DNA of 37,185 nt, taken from NCBI GenBank assembly GCA_947475275.1, contig CANJNE010000012.1, positions 1-37,185 on the forward strand, read 5' to 3'. The translations under genes were made by a program, and so were the position numbers. The notes under the pieces were generated by a model that was not told where the DNA came from, ran no database searches, and saw only the letters and a list, made by a program, of their open reading frames with translations. Shown piece after piece: positions 19,898-28,522 of the stretch. Within the stretch, counting starts at the first letter, position 1; each line of letters begins with the position of its first letter. Source of the DNA: Flavobacteriales bacterium (GTDB lineage: Bacteria; Bacteroidota; Bacteroidia; Flavobacteriales_D; Crocinitomicaceae).

Positions 19898-20260
19898 TTA
19901 GTTGTTAGTATGTGTTTCTTCATAGTAGCCATTATCGATAAAGTAATCAAGTATAGCTTCTTTTAACAAATGTTGTTGTTCTTTGTCAGTTAGTGCGGGT
20001 AAACTTTTTAATAGTTTGAAATGCGGCCACTGATCAGCATCACGACCTTCAAATTCATAATAACCATATGGCTCAAGTAAAGTACAAATGGCAATATGAA
20101 ACAAGTCGGTTTTCTCGTTTTTTGTAAAGTTTTTGTAACCAATACCCAATTCATTTACTCCAATAAGAAAAAGTATGGCTTGAAGATCCATGCCTTCGCC
20201 CTCCTGATGTTCTAAAAATTTTTTTAAACGCTGAAAACGCAATTCAATATCAAAATCCAT
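19898..20260 (-). CDS. Uncharacterised 120-aa cytosolic protein
   Basis: Intact ORF directly upstream of rseP on the same strand. Compact acidic helical composition with no TM or signal peptide. No family recognised. Confidence 0.6.
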   Translation of the reverse strand: MDFDIELRFQRLKKFLEHQEGEGMDLQAILFLIGVNELGIGYKNFTKNEKTDLFHIAICTLLEPYGYYEFEGRDADQWPHFKLLKSLPALTDKEQQHLLKEAILDYFIDNGYYEETHTNN

Positions 20261-20361
20261 TTCGTAAAATTAAGAAATTGGTGAAGTTCACATTTATGAT
20301 CAGCAAACAAAAACAAGATTTATATTGTTAATGCTTAACTTTGTTTTCAAAATTATTAAGT

Positions 20362-20988
20362 ATGAAAAGTTGGAACGCGTTTAAATTGTTGTTTGCCTCA
20401 AGTTTATTTTTTGTTTCATGTTCGCCTGAAGACAAAGCAGCATCAAAAGAAACCAAAGAGTCATGTTCATATACTTACAATCACGCTGCATCAAGCATAG
20501 AGTGGACAGCATTTAAATTCAATGCTAAAACACCAGTAAAAGGAACATTTAATACATTAAATATCAAGGGATTGACAACTTCAGAAAACCCAAAGGATTT
20601 AATAAAGTCACTCCAGTTTTCAATACCTACAAGTACTGTCGAAACGCAAAATCCCGAGCGTAATGGAAAAATTGTGACTTACTTTTTTGGAAAAATCGCA
20701 ACCGATTCCATAACAGGTAATGTAGTTGATTTAAAAGATAATGGAGAAGCCATAATTTCCATAACCATGAATAAAATCAAGAAAGATGTTCAGGGAACTT
20801 ATACTTTAAATGATGGAAAATTTAATTTCAATGCGAGTATAGATGTGTTGAATTGGCAAGCTGGATCAGGAATAGAGTCCTTGAATAAGATTTGCAAAGA
20901 CCTTCATACTGGTGAGGATGGCGTGTCTAAATTATGGTCAGAAGTTGATTTATCATTCACAACATCTTTGATAAAAGAATGTAAATAA
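20362..20988 (+). CDS. YceI-like lipoprotein
   Basis: 'LFFVSCSPEDK' lipobox, then 'SIEWTAFKFNAKTPVKGTFNTLNIKGL', a YceI-like start. ATG at 20362 preferred over the TTG of the supplied ORF. Confidence 0.7.
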   Translation: MKSWNAFKLLFASSLFFVSCSPEDKAASKETKESCSYTYNHAASSIEWTAFKFNAKTPVKGTFNTLNIKGLTTSENPKDLIKSLQFSIPTSTVETQNPERNGKIVTYFFGKIATDSITGNVVDLKDNGEAIISITMNKIKKDVQGTYTLNDGKFNFNASIDVLNWQAGSGIESLNKICKDLHTGEDGVSKLWSEVDLSFTTSLIKECK

Positions 20989-21067
20989 CACATCACTCAA
21001 CAATTTACAGTTGAGAATTAATCTAGTAACTTAAAATTTGAAATCCTAATCGAAGTAATTTTCGCTT

Positions 21068-21646
21068 ATGAATTTCATTGATGTTCTTATTATGGTACCT
21101 GTAATTTTTGGAACTTACCGTGGTTTTAAAAATGGTTTGGTACTGGAGGTATTCTTGCTTCTTGCTCTTTTTGTGGGGCTGTATGTAGGAATAAACTTCT
21201 CTGAATTTTTTTCAGAAAAATTGAAATATTGGTTCGGTTGGAACAATCAGTACTTGCCAATTATTACCTTCAGTTTAATATTTATTGCCATCGGAGCGAT
21301 GATTTATTTCTTGGGGATCACTTTGGATAAGTTGATTAAAGCAGTTAAACTTACTTTAGTCAATAAAATTTTTGGCGGTGTCTTTTCTTCACTCAAGACT
21401 TTGTATTTTGTGAGTATTACGCTTATTCTCATTTCGGCATACGATAAACAGGGTAGTTTTATTCCTGAGACCGCAAAACAAGGTTCGCTATTGTATCAAC
21501 CTACCATTTCATTCTCTACTGAAACAATTCCGGGTCTAGGAGAGAGTAATTTAATGGGAACATTTTCCTTAGATTCAGTGGCTAAAATCAATAAAGCAAG
21601 CGAAGATTCAATATCTATAATTGATAATCAGAAAAACAATAATTAA
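21068..21646 (+). CDS. CvpA family membrane protein
   Basis: 'MNFIDVLIMVPVIFGTYRGFKNGLVLEVFLLLALFVGLYVGINFSEFFSEKL' is a typical CvpA N-terminus. Confidence 0.88.
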   Translation: MNFIDVLIMVPVIFGTYRGFKNGLVLEVFLLLALFVGLYVGINFSEFFSEKLKYWFGWNNQYLPIITFSLIFIAIGAMIYFLGITLDKLIKAVKLTLVNKIFGGVFSSLKTLYFVSITLILISAYDKQGSFIPETAKQGSLLYQPTISFSTETIPGLGESNLMGTFSLDSVAKINKASEDSISIIDNQKNNN

Positions 21647-21654
21647 TTATTATA

Positions 21655-22209
21655 ATGGAAAGAATAAATCGCATCGTTTATTGTGCAGTGTTTGCATTTT
21701 TGTTTGTTCATCAATCTAATGCCCAAGGCTTAAAGGATGTAGTTGGAGGAAATGCTAAGGATTTAAATCTACGAACTGTAACATTTGGACCTTATTTGGA
21801 AGCTGAAAAAGGAAGATATTTTCTACTAGAAATAGGTTTAGAGGCACAAATAAAAAAATTGAAATTAAACGCTTCAACTGCACAGGGAATTAGTTTTGGT
21901 TTGAATTATGATTTTAAATCAGCAAATTTTGGATATGATGTGGGGTATTGGATAAGACCAAAAATTATCGGTTTCACCTTTGGTGGCAACTTAGGATTTC
22001 GGAGTGATTTGTCCTCAACTTCTAGTTTTGGAATAGCACCAACAATAGGTTATAAATTTTGGTTTTTACATGCTCAGGCAGGGTTTTATTTTTGGACTGT
22101 CAAACCCTCAATAATGAATACCAATACAATATTTTTTTCTTTAAAGTTTGCTCCGGTATATGCGAAAAAGCGCAGTTTAAAAAAAGGAAGCCAGAGTATT
22201 TTTAATTAG
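21655..22209 (+). CDS. Hypothetical secreted, possibly outer-membrane beta-barrel, protein
   Basis: Signal peptide ending 'SNAQ'. Alternating amphipathic glycine/aromatic-rich segments (GISFGLNYDFKSANFGYDVGYWIRPKIIGFTFGGNLGFRS). Confidence 0.5.
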   Translation: MERINRIVYCAVFAFLFVHQSNAQGLKDVVGGNAKDLNLRTVTFGPYLEAEKGRYFLLEIGLEAQIKKLKLNASTAQGISFGLNYDFKSANFGYDVGYWIRPKIIGFTFGGNLGFRSDLSSTSSFGIAPTIGYKFWFLHAQAGFYFWTVKPSIMNTNTIFFSLKFAPVYAKKRSLKKGSQSIFN

Positions 22210-22916
22210 AAAAGTTTTCCTTGTTCATAGGTTGCGTTAAATGCCGGTAATTGTGCTTCAGGCCTGTTGTTATCTGAACTTACAAGTAAAGATTTTTGAA
22301 CTTCATGGGCATTCATTTTGTTTTCTGAAAATGGAACACAAAGTTGTTCTATAGCTAAGGATCCTTTTAACCAATCACTTTCAGATTCACTATTTAGGAT
22401 ACAAGGCATTCGTTTTTTGGTATTGTGAATTTCAGCCATTAATTGATTTGCCTCGCACGTTAGAATGGAAAAAGTATTTACAATATTTCCTGTTGTGGAA
22501 TCCATCCAAGAATCATAAAGACCTGCCATACTGAATACAAAATCATGTTTGGGAAAGATGAAGTATGGAATTTTACTTTTCCCAGTTAATTTCCATTCGA
22601 AAAAGCCTGTTGAAGGGATAATGCACCGATTACTTGAAACCAAATGTTTGAAACTCGGTTTGTCGGCCACTGTTTCAACCCTTGCGTTTAATGTCAACTT
22701 AGAAATCTCTTTGGTATCAGAGCCATTATACCAAGCCGGGATTAAGCCCCAATTCATTGGCGTTACATATGCTTCTTCAGTAATGACGCGCCACTTTGAA
22801 AAAGCAAATCCAGATTGAATATAAATTGGTGTTTCATCCAAATGCGTTGGAATATCTTTTTTGTAACGCTTGGACAATTCGATGTTTTTTGAAGTTGAAG
22901 AATTGCTGTAACACAT
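22206..22916 (-). CDS. SOS response-associated peptidase (SRAP/YedK/HMCES family)
   Basis: 'MCYSNSS...' with Cys2 after trimming the ORF start from 22967 to 22916; 'MNWGLIPAWY', 'NARVETVADKPSFKHLVSSNRCIIPSTGFFEWKLTGKSKIPYFI'. Confidence 0.93.
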   Translation of the reverse strand: MCYSNSSTSKNIELSKRYKKDIPTHLDETPIYIQSGFAFSKWRVITEEAYVTPMNWGLIPAWYNGSDTKEISKLTLNARVETVADKPSFKHLVSSNRCIIPSTGFFEWKLTGKSKIPYFIFPKHDFVFSMAGLYDSWMDSTTGNIVNTFSILTCEANQLMAEIHNTKKRMPCILNSESESDWLKGSLAIEQLCVPFSENKMNAHEVQKSLLVSSDNNRPEAQLPAFNATYEQGKLF

Positions 22917-23006
22917 AATTTTTAATGCTATTTCTAAAAATAGTTGATTTCTTAAGCATTTGTGCACTTTTCCGTATGAATTTCAGTCAAATTAATTTAA
23001 TTTGGT

Positions 23007-23014
23007 TAACTTTG
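23007..23014 (+). promoter_or_regulatory. Candidate -7 element (TAACTTTG) for prs
   Basis: Exact TAnnTTTG match 19 nt before the prs ATG. Confidence 0.4.
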
Positions 23015-23033
23015 GCGCCTCAATTCGATAAAT

Positions 23034-23969
23034 ATGTCGATCGGTGTAAAAGTATTTTCAGGTAGAGCCTCAAAAAATCTTGCGGAAAAAATTGCTGCAA
23101 AATATGGCGTGAGCCTAGGTGATGTTAACGTTATGGAATTTAGTGATGGTGAGTTTCAGCCGTCATTTGAAGAAACTGTTCGTGGACAGGATATTTTTAT
23201 AGTGCAATCAACAATGCCACCTAGCGATAACTTATTTGAATTGCTTCTCATGGTTGATGCAGCAAGAAGAGCATCGGCAAGAAAAATCATTGCAGTTGTG
23301 CCTTATTTTGGTTTCGCACGACAAGATAGAAAAGACAAACCACGTGTAGCTATTGGCGCGAAGTTGGTTGCCAATATGTTAATGGCAGCAGGTGTTGATC
23401 GCATCATGACAATGGATTTGCATGCTGACCAAATCCAAGGGTTTTTTGAAGTGCCAGTAGATCATTTATTTGCTTCCACAATTTTCTTCCCAGAAATGGA
23501 GAAATTGGACAATGGAAATTTAATAATGGCGGCACCAGACGCAGGTGGTGCAAAACGTGCAAATTCTTACGCTAAAAAATTAAATACAGCTTTAGCCATT
23601 TGTCATAAACATAGAAAAAAAGCAAATGAAGTAGCTGAAATGACAGTTATTGGGGACGTTGAAGGTAAAGATGTTATCTTAATTGATGACATGTGCGATA
23701 CAGCCGGCACCTTAACCAAAGCTGCTGATTTATTTATCGAACGTGGAGCAAAAAGCGTTCGTGCATTTTGCACGCATGCTGTTTTATCTGGCCCCGCATA
23801 TGAACGTATAGAACAATCAAAATTAACAGAGTTAATCGTCACTGATACGATTCCTTTGAAACAACAATGCGATAAAATTCGCGTTTTGACCGTGGCTGAT
23901 CTTTTTTCGGATGTTATCCGTAGGATGGTCAATAACCAATCTATTAGTTCACATTTTGTAATCTCTTAA
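23034..23969 (+). CDS. prs: Ribose-phosphate pyrophosphokinase
   Basis: 'VMEFSDGEFQPSFEETVRGQDIFIVQSTMPPSDNLFELLLMVDAARRASARKIIAVVPYFGFARQDRKDKPR', 'GDVEGKDVILIDDMCDTAGTL'. Confidence 0.97.
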   Translation: MSIGVKVFSGRASKNLAEKIAAKYGVSLGDVNVMEFSDGEFQPSFEETVRGQDIFIVQSTMPPSDNLFELLLMVDAARRASARKIIAVVPYFGFARQDRKDKPRVAIGAKLVANMLMAAGVDRIMTMDLHADQIQGFFEVPVDHLFASTIFFPEMEKLDNGNLIMAAPDAGGAKRANSYAKKLNTALAICHKHRKKANEVAEMTVIGDVEGKDVILIDDMCDTAGTLTKAADLFIERGAKSVRAFCTHAVLSGPAYERIEQSKLTELIVTDTIPLKQQCDKIRVLTVADLFSDVIRRMVNNQSISSHFVIS

Positions 23970-23980
23970 ATAAATATATA

Positions 23981-24568
23981 ATGAAAACAGCACATTTGAG
24001 CGGTTCGCTCCGAGCGAACGTAGGGAAGAAGGATGCTACTGCATTAAGGAATGCGGAATTGGTTCCTTGTGTGCTTTACGGGTTAGGTGAGCAAACTCAC
24101 TTTTCGGTAAAGCGTAACGACATCGAGAAAATCGTTTTCTCTCCTGAAGTTTATTTAGTTGAACTTGATCTAGAGGGTAAAAAAGCGAAAGCTGTTATCC
24201 GTGAATTGCAGCAACATCCTGTTAAAGGAACTGTATTACACGTTGATTTTCTTGAATTGAGTGATACCAAACCTGTTAGGGTTAAATTGCCGGTTCGATT
24301 GACTGGTTCTTCTAGAGGTGTTATGGCCGGAGGTAGGTTAATGCAAACTTTTCGTCAATTGATATGCTTTGGTTTACCACAAGATTTACCAGACGCAATT
24401 ACCTTAGACATAACTAAGTTAAAAATTGGGAAATCTATTCGTGTAAGCGCTATCGAAATTCCAGGGGTGAAGTTTTTAGATCCTGCAAATGCGGTTGTTG
24501 TTTCGGTTAAAATGGCTCGTGGAGCTGTTAAACCTGCTGATGACGACGATGATGAGGATGAAGATTAA
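23981..24568 (+). CDS. rplY: 50S ribosomal protein L25/Ctc
   Basis: 'LSGSLRANVGKKDATALRNAELVPCVLYGLGEQTHFSV...QQHPVKGTVLHVDFLEL', with an acidic C-terminal tail. Follows prs. Confidence 0.93.
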   Translation: MKTAHLSGSLRANVGKKDATALRNAELVPCVLYGLGEQTHFSVKRNDIEKIVFSPEVYLVELDLEGKKAKAVIRELQQHPVKGTVLHVDFLELSDTKPVRVKLPVRLTGSSRGVMAGGRLMQTFRQLICFGLPQDLPDAITLDITKLKIGKSIRVSAIEIPGVKFLDPANAVVVSVKMARGAVKPADDDDDEDED

Positions 24569-24594
24569 TATCCGTCAATATTTATAAACTTAAT

Positions 24595-24623
24595 GGGCTG
24601 TTTTGAAAAAGACAGCCCTTTTT
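24595..24623 (+). terminator. Intrinsic terminator after prs-rplY
   Basis: Stem GGGCTGT (24595-24601) / ACAGCCC (24612-24618) followed by TTTTTG. Confidence 0.85.
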
Positions 24624-24717
24624 GTTTGCTATAAATAATTGGAAAAATCATGAATAGTAAATTATTCTCGAAAGTAAAGTGACTATCAAAAGAAAGAATT
24701 GAATTAGAGAAGAAATA

Positions 24718-25467
24718 TTATTTTTTCTTCAATTCATCTTTAACAAACAATTCAATTGCAGCCGTCATAGATGGGGCATTTGGCATAGGAGCGTGAACAT
24801 CTAATCGCAGATTGTTTTTCACAACTGCATTTGCTGTTGTTGGACCAAAAGCGGCAATTTTTGTGTTGTTTTGTTTGAAGTCGGGAAAGTTTTTGAATAG
24901 CGACTCTATTCCACCCGGACTAAAAAACACCAACATATCATAATAAACATCTTCTAAATCAGAAAGATCTGATGCCACAGTACGGTATAAAATAGCTTTA
25001 GAAAAATTGTAATTGTGTTCTTCTAGGGTGATTGGAATTTTATCCCTTAAAATGTCGGTGCATGGTAAAAGGAACTGTTCGCTTTTATGTTTCTTCATCA
25101 CTTCTACCAAATCTTCAATTGTTTGCTTACCAAAAAATATTTTCCGTTTGCGATAGGTAACATATTTTTGAAGGTAGTAAGCAACTGCTTCTGAAATACA
25201 AAAGTATTTCATGGTATCCGGAACATCAAATCTCACTTCTTCACAAATTCTAAAGAAATGATCAATGGCAGTTTTAGAAGTTAAGATAATTGCAGAATGA
25301 TCGGCAATATTTATTTTTTGTTGTCTGAATTCTTGAGCAACAATGCCTTCCACATGAATAAATGGACGAAAGTCTATCTTCAATTTATATTTTTCAGCCA
25401 AATCATAATATGGAGACTTGTCACCCTCAGGTTTGGGTTGAGAAACTAATATCGTTTTAATTGCCAA
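24718..25467 (-). CDS. hemD: Uroporphyrinogen-III synthase
   Basis: 'ILVSQPKPEGDKSPYYDLAEKYKLKIDFRPFIHVEG', 'AIILTSKTAIDHFFRI', 'FFSPGGIESLFKNF...KIAAFGPTTANAVVKNNL'. Confidence 0.9.
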   Translation of the reverse strand: MAIKTILVSQPKPEGDKSPYYDLAEKYKLKIDFRPFIHVEGIVAQEFRQQKINIADHSAIILTSKTAIDHFFRICEEVRFDVPDTMKYFCISEAVAYYLQKYVTYRKRKIFFGKQTIEDLVEVMKKHKSEQFLLPCTDILRDKIPITLEEHNYNFSKAILYRTVASDLSDLEDVYYDMLVFFSPGGIESLFKNFPDFKQNNTKIAAFGPTTANAVVKNNLRLDVHAPMPNAPSMTAAIELFVKDELKKK

Positions 25468-25479
25468 CTTGAAGTAAAA

Positions 25480-26226
25480 TTAAATCCAACTTATTTCACT
25501 AACGAAGCCTTCTGTCAAAGCGTAATAAATAACGAGAGACGGAAGTACTTCTAGGGTGCAAAAATACAAAATAATATAATACCATGAAATCCCTTTACTG
25601 AAAACTAAAAAAGTGTTCTTTACGATTCGTACAAATACTTTTAGCAGAAAGAGTGATATAAATATTAAGGCAAATAATGATGATTTTTCAGGATTCATTA
25701 TCCATAGGAGTGCTAAAACTGAAAATAACATACCGTATACCAGGTTGCCAATAATTACATTGGTAATAGTGCCTTCAATTTTAAGGTATTCTCCACTCAG
25801 CCATCCAGAAATTATCATTCCAACAGTTTCAATAGTAAAAACGATTAAAGGTATTGTTGTTGCGCTTGCTAAAGATAAGTTCCAAGATAAATTCCAATAT
25901 TGGCGACAAACCAAAAAAAGACATAGCCCTGCTCCAATAAAATAACTCAAATTCAAGGTAACTGAGCTCAAAGAATTTAACCGAAAATTTTCTTTTAATA
26001 TTTGTTCTACGCCTTCTTGTTTGAAATAAACGCCAAAAACTGTTGGAATTGATTTGTTGTTGTAAAATCTCGCAAGTCCAATGAAAAAAAACGAAATGGC
26101 ACAGATACCTGTAAGAAATATAACAAAAGAAGAATCTCGTGGCTCCAAATATTCGGGAACAAAGTAGGTGTTTCCTATGTTTAACAAGTAATTCAATTTT
26201 GAACTGCCAAAAAGATTAGAATACAA
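25480..26226 (-). CDS. DUF4271 family membrane protein (start codon uncertain)
   Basis: Multi-TM protein with 'DSSFVIFLTGICAISFFFIGLARFYN...FRLNSLSSVTLNLSYFIGAGLCLFLV', adjacent to hemD. The ORF start at 26226 is a TTG inside a -7-like box. TTG at 26196 is an alternative. Confidence 0.8.
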   Translation of the reverse strand: MYSNLFGSSKLNYLLNIGNTYFVPEYLEPRDSSFVIFLTGICAISFFFIGLARFYNNKSIPTVFGVYFKQEGVEQILKENFRLNSLSSVTLNLSYFIGAGLCLFLVCRQYWNLSWNLSLASATTIPLIVFTIETVGMIISGWLSGEYLKIEGTITNVIIGNLVYGMLFSVLALLWIMNPEKSSLFALIFISLFLLKVFVRIVKNTFLVFSKGISWYYIILYFCTLEVLPSLVIYYALTEGFVSEISWI

Positions 26227-26231
26227 AGTTA
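26224..26231 (-). promoter_or_regulatory. Candidate -7 element (TAACTTTG on the minus strand) for DUF4271-hemD
   Basis: CAAAGTTA on the plus strand, an exact reverse complement of TAnnTTTG. Confidence 0.4.
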
Positions 26232-26272
26232 CAAAGCATTAATTTATAATTCCAGCTTGATTAAATATTAGT

Positions 26273-26280
26273 TAAATTTG
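26273..26280 (+). promoter_or_regulatory. Candidate -7 element (TAAATTTG) for the acyl-CoA dehydrogenase
   Basis: Exact TAnnTTTG match 18 nt before the ATG at 26299. The TTG of the supplied ORF start falls inside it. Confidence 0.45.
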
Positions 26281-26298
26281 CACAATAAAAATTTCGAA

Positions 26299-27498
26299 AT
26301 GAGATCAGATTTATACGTTCACCCGGATTATTACAACATGGATGATTTATTATCCGAAGAGCACAAATTGGTTCGAGATGCTGCCCGCGCTTGGGTTAAG
26401 AAAGAAGTTTCTCCAATCATTGATGAGCATTATGAGAAAGCAACTTTCCCAAACCATATTTTGGGTGGACTCGGAGAAATAGGCGCTTTCGGGCCTTATA
26501 TTCCAGAAGAGTATGGTGGACCTGGTCTTGATCAAATTTCTTATGGTTTGATAATGCAAGAATTGGAGCGATGTGATTCAGGTTTGCGTTCGACTGCTTC
26601 TGTTCAGTCTTCTCTCGTTATGTATCCTATTTGGAAATATGGGTCTGAGGAGCAAAAGATGAAATACTTACCCAAACTTTCAACTGGTGAAATGATGGGT
26701 TGTTTTGGATTGACCGAACCTGATTACGGTTCCAATCCAGGCGGAATGCTAACAAATTTCAAAGATGCGGGTGATCACGTCATTCTAAATGGTGCAAAAA
26801 TGTGGATATCAAATGCTCCGTTTGCTGATATCGCTGTGGTGTGGGCAAAAGATGAAAGTGGAAGAATTCATGGAATAATTGTGGAAAGAGGAATGGAAGG
26901 ATTTTCTACTCCTGAAATGCACGGTAAATTATCATTGCGCGCTTCATCAACAGGAGAATTGATATTTGTTGATGTTAAAGTCCCTAAGTCAAATATTCTT
27001 CCTGGAAGATCAGGTTTAGGAGCTCCATTGAGTTGTTTAGATTCTGCTCGTTTCGGGATTGCCTGGGGAGCTCTAGGTGCTGCTATGGATTGCTACGATC
27101 AGGCATTGCGTTACTCTAAAGAGCGCACGCAGTTTGGTGTTCCTATCGGATCATTTCAATTGATACAGAAAAAATTGGCTGAAATGATAACCGAAATTAC
27201 CAAAGCACAATTACTGACTTTCCGTTTAGGTCAATTGCGAAATGAAGGAAGAGCAACTTCAGCTCAGATTTCTATGGCTAAAAGGAACAATGTGGAAATT
27301 GCCTTAGATATCGCCAGAGAAGCAAGACAAATCCATGGAGGAATGGGAATAACAAGCGAATATTCAATAATGCGCCACATGGCAAATTTGGAATCGGTTG
27401 TAACTTATGAAGGAACTCATGATATCCATTTATTGATAACAGGAATGGATGTCACAGGAATTGCTGCATTTACCCGTGAAATGCCTGATTTGAACTAG
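26299..27498 (+). CDS. Acyl-CoA dehydrogenase, glutaryl-CoA dehydrogenase-like
   Basis: 'CFGLTEPDYGSNPGGM', 'GAKMWISNAPFADIAVVWAKDE', 'ERTQFGVPIGSFQLIQKKLAEM', 'QIHGGMGITSEYSIMRHMANLESVVTYEGTHDIHLLITG'. Confidence 0.92.
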   Translation: MRSDLYVHPDYYNMDDLLSEEHKLVRDAARAWVKKEVSPIIDEHYEKATFPNHILGGLGEIGAFGPYIPEEYGGPGLDQISYGLIMQELERCDSGLRSTASVQSSLVMYPIWKYGSEEQKMKYLPKLSTGEMMGCFGLTEPDYGSNPGGMLTNFKDAGDHVILNGAKMWISNAPFADIAVVWAKDESGRIHGIIVERGMEGFSTPEMHGKLSLRASSTGELIFVDVKVPKSNILPGRSGLGAPLSCLDSARFGIAWGALGAAMDCYDQALRYSKERTQFGVPIGSFQLIQKKLAEMITEITKAQLLTFRLGQLRNEGRATSAQISMAKRNNVEIALDIAREARQIHGGMGITSEYSIMRHMANLESVVTYEGTHDIHLLITGMDVTGIAAFTREMPDLN

Positions 27499-28445
27499 TT
27501 TTCTTGATTATTGAAGTCGGCTAGAATCTTATCAGCTAGGATATTACTGAGCTTGAAGTAACTCTCATCCGTCCAGCCTCCAACATGAGGAGATAGTATT
27601 ACGTTATCTGAATTCAAAAGGAATCTCAAATCTTCTGGAATTTCATTTTCAAAAAATGATGCGAAGTCTGAAGGTTCATATTCCAAAACATCTAATCCTG
27701 CGGCAATTACTTTGCCTGATTTTAGAGCATTTGCCAGGGCTTTTGTTTGAACGATTTTTCCTCGTGAAAGATTGATTAGAATTATTGGCTTTTGGAATTT
27801 TTTAAAGAAATTTTCATTGGCCATAAACAAGGTTTCTGCATTCTGCGGAATATGAAAACTGATAATGTCGGCATTTTTATAAAGAGCACTCATTGCGCAT
27901 TCCATTACAAAATGATCTCCAAATCCCTTTTTATGTTTGTCGTATGCCATCAGTTTCACATCAAAACCCCTTAGTTTTTTTGCGAATGCACTACCATTAT
28001 TTCCATATCCAATAATGCCAACGGTTTTACCGTCCAATTCGACACCTCTGTTTCCCTCGCGATTCCAAATTCCCGACTTTACATCTCTATCTGCAGTATG
28101 CAAATGGTTCATTAATGATAATAGCATACCTAAGGCATGTTCACCAACGGCATTTCTGTTTCCTTCAGGTGAATTGTAGATGTTAATACCTCTTTTATTA
28201 CAATAATCAACATCGATGTTCTCCAACCCTGATCCTGATCGCGCAATGAATTTTAGTTGAGGAGCAAATTGAAGCAATTCTTCATTCATGGTAAAGCGGG
28301 ATCGAAGCACAATTCCTGAAGCATCAGATAAGGATGCTAATATCCTTTCTTTTGTGTATTCCCAAGCAAATTCACATCGCATTCCAGCGGCAGAGAGTCG
28401 CTCTGCTAAAATGGAATGGACGCTATCTAAAAATACTACTTTCAA
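27495..28445 (-). CDS. D-isomer-specific 2-hydroxyacid dehydrogenase (phosphoglycerate dehydrogenase-like)
   Basis: 'FIARSGSGLENIDVDYCNKRGINIYNSPEGNRNAVGEHALGMLLSL', 'GKTVGIIGYGNNGSAFAKKLRGF', 'LINLSRGKIVQTKALANALKSGKVIAAGLDVLEYEP', 'VILSPHVGGWTDESY'. Confidence 0.92.
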   Translation of the reverse strand: MKVVFLDSVHSILAERLSAAGMRCEFAWEYTKERILASLSDASGIVLRSRFTMNEELLQFAPQLKFIARSGSGLENIDVDYCNKRGINIYNSPEGNRNAVGEHALGMLLSLMNHLHTADRDVKSGIWNREGNRGVELDGKTVGIIGYGNNGSAFAKKLRGFDVKLMAYDKHKKGFGDHFVMECAMSALYKNADIISFHIPQNAETLFMANENFFKKFQKPIILINLSRGKIVQTKALANALKSGKVIAAGLDVLEYEPSDFASFFENEIPEDLRFLLNSDNVILSPHVGGWTDESYFKLSNILADKILADFNNQEN

Positions 28446-28522
28446 AAGGTATAATCCTGTTTATTTTCTTTAAATTCTCAAATTTATTTTGAAAAATGCG
28501 ATAAATTATATCTTATAGTCAA

